Positions 39,494 to 48,488 of a stretch of DNA of 64,000 bases are shown here, one piece after another. Origin of the DNA: an uncultured Paracoccaceae bacterium (GTDB lineage Bacteria; Pseudomonadota; Alphaproteobacteria; Rhodobacterales; Rhodobacteraceae); assembly GCA_947500005.1 (NCBI GenBank), contig CANMQJ010000023.1, positions 1-64,000 of the forward strand, in the 5' to 3' direction. Position numbers and translations under genes: made by a program. Position 1 is the first letter of the stretch. Each line of letters starts with the position of its first letter. The notes beneath the pieces are model-generated. The model saw nothing but the letters and a program-made list of their open reading frames with translations. It made no database searches and had not been told where the DNA came from.

Positions 39494-40012
39494 ATGACAA
39501 AAGACAGCAGCAAAGAACTGGTTTGCGTCGGCGCGGTCGCCGGCTCCTTCGGGGTGCGCGGCGAAGTGCGCCTGAAAAGCTTCTGCGCCGAACCCGAGGA
39601 CATCGCTCTCTATTCACCTCTGACCGACGAGACTGGTGCCGAACGCATTCCGGTTGTCATCACGCGGGCGATCAAGAACGGCTTTGCGGCCCGTCTGGGC
39701 GGGATCGAGACCAAGGAAGAGGCCGATGCGGCCCGCGGCCTGCGGCTGTTCGCGCGGCGCGAACAACTGCCCACCTTGCCCGATGACGAGTTCTATCACG
39801 CCGACCTGATCGGTCTGGAGGTCTATGACACCGGAGGCACCTTGTTGGGCCAGGTGCGGTCCGTGCTCAACCACGGTGCCTCGGACCTTCTCGAAATTCA
39901 CGGCCCCGGCCTGAAATCGACGGTTCTGCTTCCCTTTACCCATGAGGCGGTGCCGACGGTCGACCTCTCCCGGGGTCGCCTCGTCGCCGATCCACCCGAA
40001 GGGTTGTTCTGA
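39494..40012 (+). CDS. rimM: ribosome maturation factor RimM
   Basis: [55 protein letters not shown]. Confidence 0.95.
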   Translation: MTKDSSKELVCVGAVAGSFGVRGEVRLKSFCAEPEDIALYSPLTDETGAERIPVVITRAIKNGFAARLGGIETKEEADAARGLRLFARREQLPTLPDDEFYHADLIGLEVYDTGGTLLGQVRSVLNHGASDLLEIHGPGLKSTVLLPFTHEAVPTVDLSRGRLVADPPEGLF

Positions 40013-40085
40013 GCACCCAACGGAACCCGCCTCGGCGGGGCGCGTTCCTCTCCGACAACTTGATCACGCAAAGGAGAGATCTCGG

Positions 40086-40247
40086 ATGCTCGAATGGATT
40101 CTCATACTTCTGGCCGTCGCCGCAATCGCGGCCATGCTGGGCTTTGGCCGGCTCTCCGGAATGGCGCTGTCGGGCGCCAAGATCCTCGTGATCATCGCGC
40201 TGGTGCTTTTCCTGCTCATGCTGCTGGGTGTCTTCGCCATCGCCTGA
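40086..40247 (+). CDS. DUF1328-like small membrane protein
   Basis: 53 aa MLEWILILLAVAAIAAMLGFGRLSGMALSGAKILVIIALVLFLLMLLGVFAIA with GGAGAG ribosome-binding site. Confidence 0.75.
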   Translation: MLEWILILLAVAAIAAMLGFGRLSGMALSGAKILVIIALVLFLLMLLGVFAIA

Positions 40248-40296
40248 GGCCGATTTCAGGATTTGCATGGGCGCGGCTTTCGCATAAGACGCGCCC

Positions 40297-41106
40297 ATGT
40301 CCGATGATCCCGTTTCCAAACCTGCCCGATCCCATGCCCGCAAGGCGATCCGCCCGGTTCTTCAACCGCGAGAACTGATCACCTCCACCCCCGATCTGCA
40401 TGGGGTGTGGAAGGCCAAGATCATCACGCTTTTCCCCGGCGCCTTTCCCGGTGTGCTGGGCGAAAGCCTGACCGGTCGCGCGTTGCAAGACGGGTTGTGG
40501 CAGCTGGAGACCATCGACCTGCGCCCCTTCGGCGTCGGAAAGCATCGCAACGTGGACGACACGCCCGCTGGCGGGGGTGCAGGGATGGTCCTGCGCGCGG
40601 ATGTGCTGGGCGCTGCAATCGATCACGCGACAGAGGGCACGCACGGCAACTGGCCCCTCGTCTATCTCAGCCCGCGCGGCAAGCCGATGGATCAGGCGAT
40701 GATGCGCCGGTTCGCGCGATGTGACGGGATCACGCTCCTGTGCGGGCGGTTCGAGGGGGTCGACCAGCGGGTTCTGGATCACTACGCGATCGAAGAGGTT
40801 TCGCTGGGCGATTTCGTGATGACCGGGGGCGAGATCGCAGCCCAGGCGCTGATCGACGCCACGGTGCGGCTGATCCCGGGCGTGTTGGGCAACGAGGCCT
40901 CGACGGAGGAAGAGAGCTTTACCTCCGGTCTTCTTGAACATCCGCAATATACCCGCCCCGCCGAATGGCAGGGTCGCGCGATCCCCGAGGTTCTGATGTC
41001 GGGCCATCACGGTCGCGTGGCGCAATGGCGTCAGCAGATGGCCGAGGAGATCACCAAGGAACGCCGCCCGGACCTCTGGACGGCGTATCAGACGAAGGAG
41101 GGCTGA
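40297..41106 (+). CDS. trmD: tRNA (guanine(37)-N1)-methyltransferase
   Basis: KIITLFPGAFPGVLGESLTGRAL, LCGRFEGVDQRVLDHY, GDFVMTGGEIAAQALIDA. Confidence 0.96.
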   Translation: MSDDPVSKPARSHARKAIRPVLQPRELITSTPDLHGVWKAKIITLFPGAFPGVLGESLTGRALQDGLWQLETIDLRPFGVGKHRNVDDTPAGGGAGMVLRADVLGAAIDHATEGTHGNWPLVYLSPRGKPMDQAMMRRFARCDGITLLCGRFEGVDQRVLDHYAIEEVSLGDFVMTGGEIAAQALIDATVRLIPGVLGNEASTEEESFTSGLLEHPQYTRPAEWQGRAIPEVLMSGHHGRVAQWRQQMAEEITKERRPDLWTAYQTKEG

Positions 41107-41109
41107 TCG

Positions 41110-41928
41110 TCAGCGCCGCGAGATCTGTCCGGCCTTCCAGCGCAGCCAGATCTCGGCCGAATCGTGGAAGACGTTGATGTCGACCTTGCCCTCGATCCCC
41201 GGCACCAGCCCCGTGCCGGTATATTGCCAGAAAGTCCAGAACGCCCCCGGATAGACCTGGCGTGGATGCCCTGCGACCGACCGCAACCAGAACTCGGTCC
41301 CGCGCAACCGCCCGATGCCGGTCTCGCGGTAGAAGTCGATGGTCGTGTAGAGAATGGGCCGACGTCCATAATGCGCCTCGAGCATGTCGAGGAAGATCTC
41401 CGCCTCGGCGCGCACAGTCTCTCCGGGGGGCCGTTTCTTGCAGGTGGGCGAAAACGGGTTCCACTCCATGTCGAGCACATGCGGCAGGTCGGCGCCGCGC
41501 GGCACGTTACGGATGAACCAGCGCGCCTGCTCCGCCGCCGGGCGGCAGAAATAGAAGAAATGGTAGGCGCTCCAGGGAACGCCTGCCGCTCGCGCCCCGC
41601 GACGGTACTCATGGAATTTCGGATCGATCATGTCGCCGCCTTCGGTCGCCTTGATGAAGGCGAAGCTGACCCCGGCGCTGCGGGCACGGGCCCAATCGAT
41701 CTCACCCTGCCAGCGGGAAATGTCGATCCCGTGGATCGGATAGGACTCGGGCCCTCGCCCCTCCCACGAATGCGGAGCGGCATCCCCGAAATCAGGGTAG
41801 GTCACGAGTGACGACACGGCCGCCCGACCGGTCGACGCGGCCGGAACCGCCGGAATGTCGGGCGCCGGTTCGCGCCGCCCACAGGCGGTGGCCAGCAGAC
41901 ACAGGGCGATCAGCAGAAAGCGGCGCAC
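41110..41928 (-). CDS. glycoside hydrolase family 25 (lysozyme-like) lipoprotein/secreted protein
   Basis: Signal with LLATACG lipobox, YPIHGIDISRWQGEIDWARARSAGVSFAFIKATEGGDMIDPKFHEY. Confidence 0.9.
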   Translation of the reverse strand: MRRFLLIALCLLATACGRREPAPDIPAVPAASTGRAAVSSLVTYPDFGDAAPHSWEGRGPESYPIHGIDISRWQGEIDWARARSAGVSFAFIKATEGGDMIDPKFHEYRRGARAAGVPWSAYHFFYFCRPAAEQARWFIRNVPRGADLPHVLDMEWNPFSPTCKKRPPGETVRAEAEIFLDMLEAHYGRRPILYTTIDFYRETGIGRLRGTEFWLRSVAGHPRQVYPGAFWTFWQYTGTGLVPGIEGKVDINVFHDSAEIWLRWKAGQISRR

Positions 41929-42295
41929 GAGCGAACTCCTTTTGCAGGGGCCGTTCAGATGTGACAGAAGGCGAAGGCCCCTGCCAAGGCCCGCCATCCA
42001 CGGCCACGGCATGATGCGCGGTCTCCCGCCGTCGGAAAGGGCTTGATCCTCGCTGCGAAACACCCTATGCCGCGCAGGTCCGGTTCCGCGCACGCGGCTC
42101 CGGGCAATAGCGGTTTGTTGCGATCAAGAAGCGCGCGCTTTCTTCGGCGGGTGCATCGGTCTGGCGGAACCGCCCCGAAAAGGAACAGCCGATCCGACCT
42201 CTGGCGGGCTGCGCGATGCAGGACCCGGTGAAGACCAGGAGCTCTCGGTCAGCATCACCTTCGTGGAGCAACCACGAGCATTAGGAGAATTTGCG

Positions 42296-42679
42296 ATGAA
42301 CCTGATCGCACAGCTCGAGGCGGAACAGATTGCCGCCCTGGGGAAAGATATCCCCGACTTCAAGGCAGGCGACACCGTGCGCGTCGGCTACAAGGTGACC
42401 GAAGGGTCGCGTACCCGTGTGCAGAACTACGAAGGCGTCTGCATCAGCCGCAAGAACGGCGAAGGCATCGCCGGATCCTTCACCGTTCGCAAGATCTCGT
42501 TCGGCGAGGGCGTGGAGCGTGTGTTCCCCCTCTACTCGACCAATATCGACAACATCACCGTCGTGCGCCGCGGCAAGGTTCGCCGCGCCAAGCTGTACTA
42601 CCTGCGCTCGCGCCGCGGCAAGTCGGCCCGGATCGCAGAGGTCAGCAACTACAAGCCCAAGTCGGGCGCCGAAGCGTAA
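42296..42679 (+). CDS. rplS: 50S ribosomal protein L19
   Basis: [48 protein letters not shown]. Confidence 0.97.
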   Translation: MNLIAQLEAEQIAALGKDIPDFKAGDTVRVGYKVTEGSRTRVQNYEGVCISRKNGEGIAGSFTVRKISFGEGVERVFPLYSTNIDNITVVRRGKVRRAKLYYLRSRRGKSARIAEVSNYKPKSGAEA

Positions 42680-42690
42680 GGACCGGAGCC

Positions 42691-42912
42691 ATGAAAAAAG
42701 ATATCCATCCCGATTACCACCTCATCGACGTCAAGCTGACCGATGGCACCGTGGTCCAGATGAAATCGACCTGGGGCAGCGAAGGCGACAGCCTGGCGCT
42801 GGAGATCGACCCCTCCTCGCACCCGGCCTGGACCGGTGGCTCCTCGCGCCTGATGGACGCCGGCGGCCGCGTGTCGAAGTTCAAGAAGAAATACGAAGGC
42901 CTGGGCTTCTGA
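42691..42912 (+). CDS. rpmE: 50S ribosomal protein L31
   Basis: [29 protein letters not shown]...[10 protein letters not shown]. Confidence 0.96.
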   Translation: MKKDIHPDYHLIDVKLTDGTVVQMKSTWGSEGDSLALEIDPSSHPAWTGGSSRLMDAGGRVSKFKKKYEGLGF

Positions 42913-42937
42913 GCCTTTCGCCTTTTGCGAACCATCC

Positions 42938-42962
42938 GACGCCGCCCCTCGGGGCGGCGTCC
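42938..42962 (+). terminator. terminator-like hairpin after rpmE
   Basis: GACGCCGCCCCTCGGGGCGGCGTC. Confidence 0.65.
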
Positions 42963-42975
42963 CGCGTTTCGGGGG

Positions 42976-43800
42976 TTACTGCCCCCAGCCCTGCCCCCCC
43001 TGCATGGTCGGACCGCCCGCCTGTTTCCACGCCGCCAGCCCGCCGCGATACCACAGCACGTTGCGATAGCCGAGATTGATCGCGCGCAAGGCTGCATTGT
43101 AGGACATCCAGCACTCGATCGAGGCACAGTAGAAGATCAGCGGCACCTCCTGGTTGCCCTGCGTTGCCTGTTGGAGGAACTGACCGAACATCTGCTGGGT
43201 CTGGTCTTGAAAATGGCCTGGCGAGGACGCCTGTACCGCAGGGATCGCGCCGGGGAGCGTCTCGCCACTGCCGAGCACATCGAAGAGCAGGTAGGGCGTC
43301 TGTTGCGACTGCACGAGTTCGACGACCCCCTTCGTGGTGATGATCTGCCCGCCGGGGATCGATGCCGGGGTGCGCCCGTGCATCTGGCCCGCATGAAGCT
43401 CTTGCGTGGCCGGGATCCCGAAATCCTGCTTCTCATATTGCGCCAACTGGTCGAGCGGATTGCTTCCCTGCTGACCGGTTTGCCCTTGCCCTATCTGGCC
43501 CTGGCCGTATCCCTGTTGGCCCATCTGGCCCTGGCCGTACCCTTGCTGACCCATCTGGCCCTGGCCATACCCTTGCTGGCCCATCTGGCCCTGGCCGTAC
43601 CCTTGCTGACCCATCTGGCCCTGGCCATACCCTTGCTGACCCATCTGGCCCTGGCCGTACCCTTGCTGACCCATCTGGCCTTGCTGCTGGCCCTGCTGGC
43701 CGAACTGACCCTGCTGGACCGGCTGATTGAAGCTGTTCTGCGCCCAGCCTGCCGGGGCGGCAAGCATCAGTACGGCGGTCCATCCGAAAATCCGTTTCAC
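42976..43800 (-). CDS. secreted rhodanese-like protein with N-terminal Gln/Gly-rich tandem repeats
   Basis: Signal peptide, six MGQQGYGQGQ units, then FYCASIECWMSYNAALRAINLGYRNVLWYRGGLAAWKQAGGPT (rhodanese/CxxxCW). Confidence 0.8.
   Translation of the reverse strand: MKRIFGWTAVLMLAAPAGWAQNSFNQPVQQGQFGQQGQQQGQMGQQGYGQGQMGQQGYGQGQMGQQGYGQGQMGQQGYGQGQMGQQGYGQGQMGQQGYGQGQIGQGQTGQQGSNPLDQLAQYEKQDFGIPATQELHAGQMHGRTPASIPGGQIITTKGVVELVQSQQTPYLLFDVLGSGETLPGAIPAVQASSPGHFQDQTQQMFGQFLQQATQGNQEVPLIFYCASIECWMSYNAALRAINLGYRNVLWYRGGLAAWKQAGGPTMQGGQGWGQ
43490..43690. repeat. 30-bp tandem repeat, about six to seven units, coding
   Basis: CCCATCTGGCCCTGGCCGTACCCTTGCTGA units on +; alternating GTA/ATA variants. 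Confidence 0.9.
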
Positions 43801-43811
43801 GAAATATCCTC

Positions 43812-44924
43812 CTATTGCGTCACGTCGAGACGCTGGCCAAGCATGTTCAGGTCGGCCGGATTGAAATTGTCGTCATCGGTCAGGATGAAGGTCCCGTCAT
43901 TCATCTGCCAGGCGTTGCGATACCCGCTGTCCAACTCGACCATGCCGCCGGTGGTGGGATCATTGTAGGTTTCGTAACCGCCGTAATATTCGCTGGTCTC
44001 GCGGTCACCGCGCGCGCGGATCCGCCCTCGGTTCTGATAGCCTTCGTGGATGATGTCGCTGATCTCGCTGTTCGTGCGAGACACGATGCGGCTTCGATCC
44101 ATCGCGCCCTTGGCATTCTGCCGGTCGATCACTTGGTGATGCTGCGCGATGCGGCGGGACCATTCGGGATCGGGCGTGATCGAACGACGGATCAACTCCA
44201 CCGTTCGCAGATCAAGCTGCCCGTCGGGCGCCACGGCCCCGAACCCCGGCAGCGAGGAGCCGCCCGCGACACGCACCCCCGGCATCCCGTAGGAGCCCTG
44301 AACCTCGGTCACCCAGCCCATCATCACGACGGCGATCGAGGCACGCATCTCGCGCCCCTTGTCCTGAAAGGCGATCAGCACCTCGCCGGCATCGACGGTC
44401 GCGGTCATGCTCATGCCATAGCCATAATCTGTGCGCCCGCTCTTGAGGCCCGAGTCCCGCACCAGGTCGGGCCTCGGGCGGTAGTCGAGGATGCGCCCTT
44501 GCGGCAACACCACCGAGCTGATCCATTGCAGCAGACCCCGCGCGTCCCGAATTGTCTTCTGCGGGCAACCGCGCCAGTCGGATTGCTCCACCCATCGGAC
44601 CATCGGCAGCAGGAACACGCCCTGCGTTTCGTCCGGTGAGCCTGCCTGCCATTCGTAATTGTAGCCATAAGGGTTGCACGTATCCTGCGGCGTCCAGATC
44701 ACCCCACCCTTGGCGATCCAGCCCGCGGGGATCATGACCCGCGCCGCAGGCATCGGCTGACCGAACCCGGACGCATCCACGACCGGCACGAGTTGCGTGC
44801 GAAGACCGGGGATCTGTCCCTGTTGCTGAGCATGCAGCGGCAGGCAGAGCAGACAGAAGAAAAGCATGGCAACGCCCCCGATCACCCTGCTCACAGGTCG
44901 CATGATACGCATCCCGTCACTCAT
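43812..44924 (-). CDS. secreted hypothetical protein
   Basis: Signal peptide GGVAMLFFCLLCLPLHAQQ, no obvious catalytic motif; next to the rhodanese gene on the same strand. Confidence 0.7.
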   Translation of the reverse strand: MSDGMRIMRPVSRVIGGVAMLFFCLLCLPLHAQQQGQIPGLRTQLVPVVDASGFGQPMPAARVMIPAGWIAKGGVIWTPQDTCNPYGYNYEWQAGSPDETQGVFLLPMVRWVEQSDWRGCPQKTIRDARGLLQWISSVVLPQGRILDYRPRPDLVRDSGLKSGRTDYGYGMSMTATVDAGEVLIAFQDKGREMRASIAVVMMGWVTEVQGSYGMPGVRVAGGSSLPGFGAVAPDGQLDLRTVELIRRSITPDPEWSRRIAQHHQVIDRQNAKGAMDRSRIVSRTNSEISDIIHEGYQNRGRIRARGDRETSEYYGGYETYNDPTTGGMVELDSGYRNAWQMNDGTFILTDDDNFNPADLNMLGQRLDVTQ

Positions 44925-45105
44925 GAACTCCAAACCGCATGAACCTATCATACCGCAGATGGCCGATTCCCCCTAGTTTGCAGTGTAGAGGTGGCACAGT
45001 CCGGATGCGTTTCCCCTTGCAAGGGTGCTTTCCGTTGCAATGCCCCCAAGATGTGGTACGGGATGAAGGCATCAGCCGCAGCAAGACGGCCGCAAGGGAA
45101 CGGGC

Positions 45106-45915
45106 ATGGCGCATATCATCGTCGTGGGGAACGAAAAGGGCGGAGCGGGCAAGTCCACCGTTTCGATGCATGTGGCGACCGCGCTGTCGCGGCTGGGTCA
45201 CAAGGTCAGCACGCTGGACCTCGACCTGCGCCAGCGCAGCCTGGGTCGCTATTTCGACAACCGTGTTGCTTTCCTGAAGAAGGCGAACCTCTCGCTTCCA
45301 ACTCCACGCCATCACAACCTGCCCGAGATCGACCCTTCCTCGCTGGGACCGGGTGAGAACATCTATGATCACCGGCTTTCCGCGGCCGTGGCCGAACTGG
45401 AGGCCGACAGCGACTTCATTCTGATCGACTGTCCCGGTTCGCATACGCGCTTGAGCCAGGTGGCGCACTCGCTGGCCGATACGCTGATCACGCCGCTCAA
45501 CGACAGTTTCGTGGATTTCGACCTGCTGGCACGGATCGATTCCGGCGGCGAAAAGATCCTCGGCCCCTCGATCTATTCCGAGATGGTCTGGAACGCGCGG
45601 CAACTGCGCGCCCAGGCCGGGCTGAAACCCATCGACTGGATCGTTGTCCGCAACCGCGTCGGGACGCAGCGCATGGTCAACAAGCAAAAGATGGAGCGCG
45701 CGATCACCATGCTGTCCAGGCGCATCGGCTTCCGCATCGCCCCGGGCTTCTCCGAGCGCGTCATCTTTCGCGAACTGTTCCCACGCGGGCTGACCCTGCT
45801 CGATCTCAAGGATATCGGGGTGCGCCAGCTCAACATCTCGAACATCGCGGCCCGGCAGGAGTTGCGAGACATGATGAAGGAACTCAAGCTGCCGGGCGTC
45901 GAGGTCCGGTTCTAG
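45106..45915 (+). CDS. mipZ: division plane positioning ATPase MipZ
   Basis: MAHIIVVGNEKGGAGKSTVSMHVATALSRLGHKVSTLDLDLRQRSLGRYFDNR, deviant Walker A. Confidence 0.93.
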   Translation: MAHIIVVGNEKGGAGKSTVSMHVATALSRLGHKVSTLDLDLRQRSLGRYFDNRVAFLKKANLSLPTPRHHNLPEIDPSSLGPGENIYDHRLSAAVAELEADSDFILIDCPGSHTRLSQVAHSLADTLITPLNDSFVDFDLLARIDSGGEKILGPSIYSEMVWNARQLRAQAGLKPIDWIVVRNRVGTQRMVNKQKMERAITMLSRRIGFRIAPGFSERVIFRELFPRGLTLLDLKDIGVRQLNISNIAARQELRDMMKELKLPGVEVRF

Positions 45916-45922
45916 GTCGGCC

Positions 45923-47491
45923 ATGGCAGACGCCTCCGTTAATGGCCGGCGACGTCTTCTGACGATCGCCGCACTGGCGACCCTGGAATTGCTGGCAATC
46001 ATTATCGTCTATCAGGTCATGGCCTCGATCGAGTGTCGCCTGACCGAGATGGAACTGGCCTGCCGGGCCTTGCGGTCGATGACCGCGCGGGGACTGGCCG
46101 TGCTCACGGCGCTGGCGTTGTTCTTCTGGCTCCGGCGGACCTCCTTCCACCGGCTGGCGGGGCTGGTGGCCGTCTGGCCCGGAGCGCCGGGCTGGTGGGT
46201 TCTGCATGTGGTGGGACTGGCGCTCATATTCCTGCCACTTCCGCTTTTCGGACCCGAGACGATCAATGCCCGCTTCCTGCCGAGCCTGTTGATGATGGGG
46301 ATCGGCGGTCTGTGTGCCGCGCTTGGGGCCTTGCTGGCTACGGCGCGCCACGGGGCATGGACCGAATGGCTGCGCGGCGACGGGTTCCTGCTGCCGCTGG
46401 TGCTGGCCGGCGCGCTACTGGTGCCTGATCTCGCCGACAGCCTGCGGCTGCTCTGGTATCTTCAGGCGCTGACCGACGTGACCTTTGCACTGGTTTATGT
46501 CGTCCTTCTGTCCACCGGAGCCGAGGTCTGGGCCGATCTCTCCATCCACGTGATCGGCATGGACGGGTTCAACGTACAAGTCGGCAGCCCCTGTTCCGGT
46601 GTTGAAGGGATCGCGCTGATATCGATCTTCATGGCGCTTTACGCGTTGCTCATGCGCGGCGAGGTCCGGCAGGCGCGTTTCTGGCTCGTGCTCTACCCGC
46701 TTGCCCTGCTCACGAGTTGGACGTTGAACGTCCTGCGGATCGCGGTCCTGATCATGATCGGCGCGTGGGTTTCGCCGGAACATGCGCTGAACGGGTTTCA
46801 TTCCTATGCGGGCTGGCTGCTCTTCACCCTTCTCGCCATCGGCGTGCTGGCGGTGGCGCATCGCTGGCGCTGGCTGCACCGCGATAGTGCCGCGCCCCAA
46901 GTTTCGCCGCCCCTGTCGCGTGATCCGATTGTTGCGCGGATCGCGCCCTTTGTCGTGATGATGATCTCCGGGCTCGTGGCGCAGGCCTTCTGGCAGGAGC
47001 CGGACGCGGGCTACCCCCTGCGGGTCGCGATGATGGTCGCCGTACTGATCTGGTGCCTTCCTGCCCTGCGCCAGATCCCCTGGAAATTCGATGGCATCGC
47101 GCTGCTCGCGGGTCTCGCCATCGGCATCGGCTGGATCGTGACCGCGCCGACAGGACTGGTCCGGTCCGAACAGGAGTTCGGCTGGATCCTCATCCGTGTC
47201 TTCGGAACGGTGGCACTGATCCCGCTGATCGAGGAGCTTTTCTTTCGCGGCTATCTGCTCGATCGGCTGGATCGTGGCGGCCTCGCGTCACGGGTGACTG
47301 CGCTGGCCCTGTCCAGCATCGCCTTTGGCCTTCTCCATGACCGTTTCATCGCGGCCAGCCTGTCGGGCCTTGTTTTCGGGCTGGTCATGCTTCGGACCAG
47401 TCGACTGGCCAGCCCGATCCAAGCGCATGTCGCGTCAAACGCAATCGTCGCCGCGTGGGCCGCGGCGACGATGACATGGACGTTGATCTGA
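45923..47491 (+). CDS. xrtE: exosortase E/protease fusion, VPEID-CTERM system
   Basis: Exosortase core GSPCSGVEGIALIS ... LNVLRIAVLIMIG ... GFHSYAGWLLF, fused to CPBP-type protease EELFFRGYLLDRL...FGLLHDRF. Confidence 0.9.
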   Translation: MADASVNGRRRLLTIAALATLELLAIIIVYQVMASIECRLTEMELACRALRSMTARGLAVLTALALFFWLRRTSFHRLAGLVAVWPGAPGWWVLHVVGLALIFLPLPLFGPETINARFLPSLLMMGIGGLCAALGALLATARHGAWTEWLRGDGFLLPLVLAGALLVPDLADSLRLLWYLQALTDVTFALVYVVLLSTGAEVWADLSIHVIGMDGFNVQVGSPCSGVEGIALISIFMALYALLMRGEVRQARFWLVLYPLALLTSWTLNVLRIAVLIMIGAWVSPEHALNGFHSYAGWLLFTLLAIGVLAVAHRWRWLHRDSAAPQVSPPLSRDPIVARIAPFVVMMISGLVAQAFWQEPDAGYPLRVAMMVAVLIWCLPALRQIPWKFDGIALLAGLAIGIGWIVTAPTGLVRSEQEFGWILIRVFGTVALIPLIEELFFRGYLLDRLDRGGLASRVTALALSSIAFGLLHDRFIAASLSGLVFGLVMLRTSRLASPIQAHVASNAIVAAWAAATMTWTLI

Positions 47492-47507
47492 AGCGTGAAA
47501 CCGCGGT

Positions 47508-47786
47508 TCAGCCGCGGCGACGGCGACGAATTTCCCAGATCAGAAGCGACGCGGCCAAAACGGCCGCAATCGCCAGGAGGCCAGATGATGCGTCGATCTC
47601 GGGCACTTGCGAGTAGCTGCCGCCCGTATTGCTCGAACCGCCGGTTGTTGAGCCACCGGTATTCCAGTTGCCCAGAAACCAGTCACGCCAATGATCCCAG
47701 AAGGACGAAGAAGATTGTGCCGAGGCCCCGCTTGCACTGGCGACCAGCGCGGCAATGGCCAGAGAGGCATTTTTGAAAACGGACAT
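47508..47786 (-). CDS. VPEID-CTERM sorting-domain protein
   Basis: Signal peptide, W-rich/Gly-Ser segment, C-terminal VPEIDASSGLLAIAAVLAASLLIWEIRRRRRG. Confidence 0.9.
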   Translation of the reverse strand: MSVFKNASLAIAALVASASGASAQSSSSFWDHWRDWFLGNWNTGGSTTGGSSNTGGSYSQVPEIDASSGLLAIAAVLAASLLIWEIRRRRRG

Positions 47787-47978
47787 CACGATCTACCCCA
47801 GATGTGTTCCAGTTTCTTCTAGCACAACCGGGACGACACGCAAATCGTCAGCGTCCTTTTGCCCGGGACACGACCCGAAACCGTCTACAGACCGGTTATT
47901 GTTTCAAATTTCGAAACACGACCTTTACAAGAGCGCGCCAAGAGTTGCATCGCTAAGGATTGAGGGGCGAATCGGCAC

Positions 47979-48431
47979 CTATTCCATCTTTGCCAATCGC
48001 CGCAGCATCATGCGCAAGAGAGCGGCCTCGCCATTGGTGAATAGCGCGGCGAGTTGGGCATCATAGCTTTGTGCCACCTCGCGCAACTCCTTGTAGACGG
48101 CCAACCCCTGCGGCGTCAGCGTGAGTTTTTCGGAACGCCGGTCCAGATCGTCACGGGTCCGCATGAGGAAACGGCGCTCGGCCAGCTTGGCAACCGCGCG
48201 GCTTATCTTGGTCTTGTGGATACGGGCACGCTCTCCAATCTCCTTGGCGGTCAACTCGCCGTAAATCCCCAGATGGAACAGCACGCGCCACTCCGTTCGC
48301 AGCATCCCGTAGCGATTCTTGTAGACGCCCTGGAACTCCAACGAGCTTTCCTCTGCCGCCTGATTCAACAGGAACGGCAGGAAATTCCGCAGGTCGAACT
48401 CATCTTTTTCGTCGATTTCGGCGTCAGACAT
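47979..48431 (-). CDS. MarR family transcriptional regulator
   Basis: YGMLRTEWRVLFHLGIYGELTAKEIGERARIHKTKISRAVAKLAERRFLMR. Confidence 0.9.
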   Translation of the reverse strand: MSDAEIDEKDEFDLRNFLPFLLNQAAEESSLEFQGVYKNRYGMLRTEWRVLFHLGIYGELTAKEIGERARIHKTKISRAVAKLAERRFLMRTRDDLDRRSEKLTLTPQGLAVYKELREVAQSYDAQLAALFTNGEAALLRMMLRRLAKME

Positions 48432-48437
48432 GGTTGT

Positions 48438-48455
48438 TAGTTACAAAATCAACTA
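48438..48455. promoter_or_regulatory. candidate MarR operator
   Basis: TAGTT-ACAAAATC-AACTA inverted repeat in the 57-bp divergent gap between marR and hmgA. Confidence 0.5.
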
Positions 48456-48488
48456 TTACTTCGCAAGCAGCAAACGGAGGAACGCGCA

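Noticed and set aside
43490-43690. CRISPR-like array
   Set aside because: The 30-bp units are directly abutting tandem repeats with no spacers and lie in frame in a coding sequence.
42925-43968. 347-aa + strand ORF with LALAVPLLTHLALAIPLL repeats resembling membrane helices
   Set aside because: Complement of the rhodanese tandem repeat; the opposite strand has signal peptide and rhodanese domain and is the real gene.
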